DNA from: Cognatundibacterium curvum
GTDB taxonomy: Bacteria > Pseudomonadota > Gammaproteobacteria > Burkholderiales > Burkholderiaceae_D
Reading direction: 5' to 3'
DNA: 64,000 nt
Assembly: GCF_014284235.1 (NCBI RefSeq)
Contig: NZ_JACOGD010000003.1
Coordinates: 62,001 to 126,000 of the forward strand
The notes under the pieces are model-generated. The model did not search any database, was not told the DNA's origin, and worked only from the letters and a program-made list of their open reading frames with translations. Positions 62,937 to 64,000 of this stretch are shown here, in pieces. A program made the position numbers and the translations under genes. Every line of letters begins with the position of its first letter. The stretch's first letter is position 1.

Positions 62937-63434
62937 GGCTGAACAAAGCTCGTTAATTGGTTAGGGCCTGTTAATAATTAAATTACGCATCTCGCAATTT
63001 AAATCAATTTAAATGTTAACAGGCCCTAGTACCGTCGTCATAAAGCGACTGTACTATAGAGGGTGACCAATATAACACGAGCAACAAAAAAGACACACAA
63101 TAGCGAGTGCGGGTTTGGTTCGCGCTTTGGTTTCAGGTCACTGCCGGGCGGCAAGTGGAAATTTTATTTGTGCTTGTGGAAACCCCGTATTTTATAGATG
63201 CAGGACTTACCCCAATTCTCCCCGGGTGGCAGGATGACTCCCGGTTTTTCTGATGTTTACTGATCGTGAGGCTTGGCCAGCCAGCACAGACGGGATAATT
63301 TTGTGTAAGTCTCTCAGGGAGAAGGCTGATACTCCGTTTATAATTTCAGGCTCGAGTCAGAGTAGCTAAGTATTTGCTCTGCCAATTTAGCGTGTTCAGG
63401 GAACTAATTCACCTGAAAAAAATCTAAGTGACCT
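62937..63434. other. intergenic stretch between the AAA+ operon and tolA
   Basis: Apart from the MITE-like element, I see no gene in these 498 bases. The region must hold the divergent promoters of the AAA+ operon (left) and tolA (right). No tRNA is evident. Confidence 0.5.
62962..63028. mobile_element. 67-bp MITE-like element with TA-flanked inverted repeats
   Basis: Perfect 13-bp inverted arms, tagggcctgttaa and ttaacaggcccta, enclose an AT-rich centre. If the outer TA on each side is a target duplication, the element is 63-67 bp with TIR gggcctgttaa, as expected for IS630/Tc1-type MITEs. No transposase is present. Confidence 0.55.
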
Positions 63435-64000
63435 ATGAATTCCGTTTCTCAACCTGCTCACTTGTCGTTTCAGCAGCAAAAACCTTTGCCGGTGCGTGGT
63501 CTGGCGCTTGCCATTGCCGTACACATGGCCTTGCTTGGCTTTCTTTGGGTGGGCGTCAGTTGGCAAAATCAGGCTTCGACTGCGGTCGAGGCGGAAGTCT
63601 GGGATCTGACTAATCGCGAGGCAGCGCCGCTGCCAACGCCGCCAGCACCCGAGCCGGAACCGGAACCTCAGCCTGTAGCAAAAGCCCCTGCGCCACCAGT
63701 GGAAGCGCCCCGTGAAGATCCCGACATCGCCTTGCAGCAGGAAAAAAAACGTCAGGCAGAACTGAAAAAACAGGAGCTGGAGCGTCAGCGTGAGCTGGCC
63801 GAAGAAAAACGCCAGGCTGAAAAAGAAGCCCAGCTGAAAAAAGAACGCGAGCGTGAAAAAGAACGTGAACGCGAAAAAGAACGTGAACGCGAAAAAGAAC
63901 GTGAGCGTGAAAAAGAGCGCGATAAGCTGAAAGAGCGCGAAAAAGCCGATAAACAAAAGCTGGCCGATCAGAAGGCGCGCGAAGCGAAAGATAAAGCCGC
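63435..64000 (+). CDS. tolA: cell envelope integrity protein TolA, N-terminal part (3' end outside window)
   Basis: The frame is open from the ATG at 63435 to the window end, 188 codons. The product has a short cytoplasmic N-terminus, one transmembrane helix (LALAIAVHMALLGFLWVGV), a Pro/Glu-rich segment (PAPEPEPEPQPVAKAP), then a long Lys/Glu/Arg-rich helical domain II with KERERE repeats. This is the inner-membrane TolA architecture linking TolQR to Pal and the outer membrane. TonB-like proteins share the beginning but not the long charged helix. The C-terminal domain III is outside the window. Confidence 0.88.
   Translation, partial: MNSVSQPAHLSFQQQKPLPVRGLALAIAVHMALLGFLWVGVSWQNQASTAVEAEVWDLTNREAAPLPTPPAPEPEPEPQPVAKAPAPPVEAPREDPDIALQQEKKRQAELKKQELERQRELAEEKRQAEKEAQLKKEREREKEREREKEREREKEREREKERDKLKEREKADKQKLADQKAREAKDKA

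Noticed and set aside
63396..63956. Minus-strand ORF of 186 codons, Phe-rich
   Set aside because: It is the antisense of the Lys/Glu-rich tolA coding sequence; its long FFF-type runs are the complement of Lys and Glu codons.

Overview
The window comes from a betaproteobacterium of the order Burkholderiales, most likely the family Oxalobacteraceae. This is inferred from the conserved minus-strand housekeeping run yebC-purD-hemF-nadD-rsfS-rlmH-maf-rng, the dnaE / LPS-core neighbourhood, a class I-type PHA synthase and the moderately high GC of most genes. The genus cannot be fixed from sequence alone. The left edge cuts dnaE and the right edge cuts tolA.

Layout. 1-7.3 kb: the 3' part of dnaE, an O-antigen-ligase/polymerase-like membrane protein, an MsbA-type lipid flippase, heptosyltransferase WaaF and a Crp-like regulator (replication plus LPS assembly). 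7.4-10.5 kb: a hybrid THI5-like sensor/diguanylate cyclase and a DUF808 membrane protein. 10.65-23.0 kb: a carbon-overflow cluster. phaC is divergent from tolC-hlyD-ABC-ABC2-ABC2-fabI-(maoC-pta fusion)-ackA, and a perfect FNR-type box lies in the divergent promoter, so oxygen limitation probably controls PHA synthesis, acyl-phosphate/acetate metabolism and the exporter together. 23.0-27.5 kb: an accessory patch with lower GC and dispersed palindromic repeats. It holds an orphan gene, a VOC protein, an S41-like protein flanked by 41-bp direct repeats, and a toxin C-terminal remnant with a probable immunity gene. 27.5-33.2 kb: an acyltransferase, a long-chain acyl-CoA ligase, a SnoaL-like protein, a metallo-beta-lactamase-fold protein that has lost its metal motif, and a divergent LysR regulator. 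33.2-38.0 kb: a minus-strand operon of an amidohydrolase-CIA30 fusion with a DesK/DesR-like two-component pair, divergent from a class A beta-lactamase. 38.0-45.1 kb: the housekeeping run. 45.6-55.7 kb: an EamA exporter, a quinone oxidoreductase, a 43-residue membrane protein, DUF1631, a DUF4136 lipoprotein, PepN, fructose-1,6-bisphosphatase and a lipoprotein. 55.9-56.7 kb: a MipA/OmpV porin-like protein. 56.9-62.9 kb: a tight four-gene minus-strand operon of a coiled-coil protein, a ClpB-like AAA+ ATPase, an NrdG-like radical SAM activase and a membrane-anchored zinc-ribbon Ser/Thr kinase. 63.4 kb to the end: tolA.

The best candidate for an undescribed system is the four-gene AAA+/radical-SAM/kinase operon. 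Three of its genes overlap by four bases, the ATPase has an apparently dead first AAA domain, no glycyl-radical enzyme for the activase lies nearby, and four 13-bp tandem repeats, each containing an ATG, sit across the kinase start. Other leads are the FNR-controlled PHA/acetate cluster, the decayed toxin/immunity pair, a 67-bp MITE-like element, and a predicted leader peptide that overlaps the waaF start.
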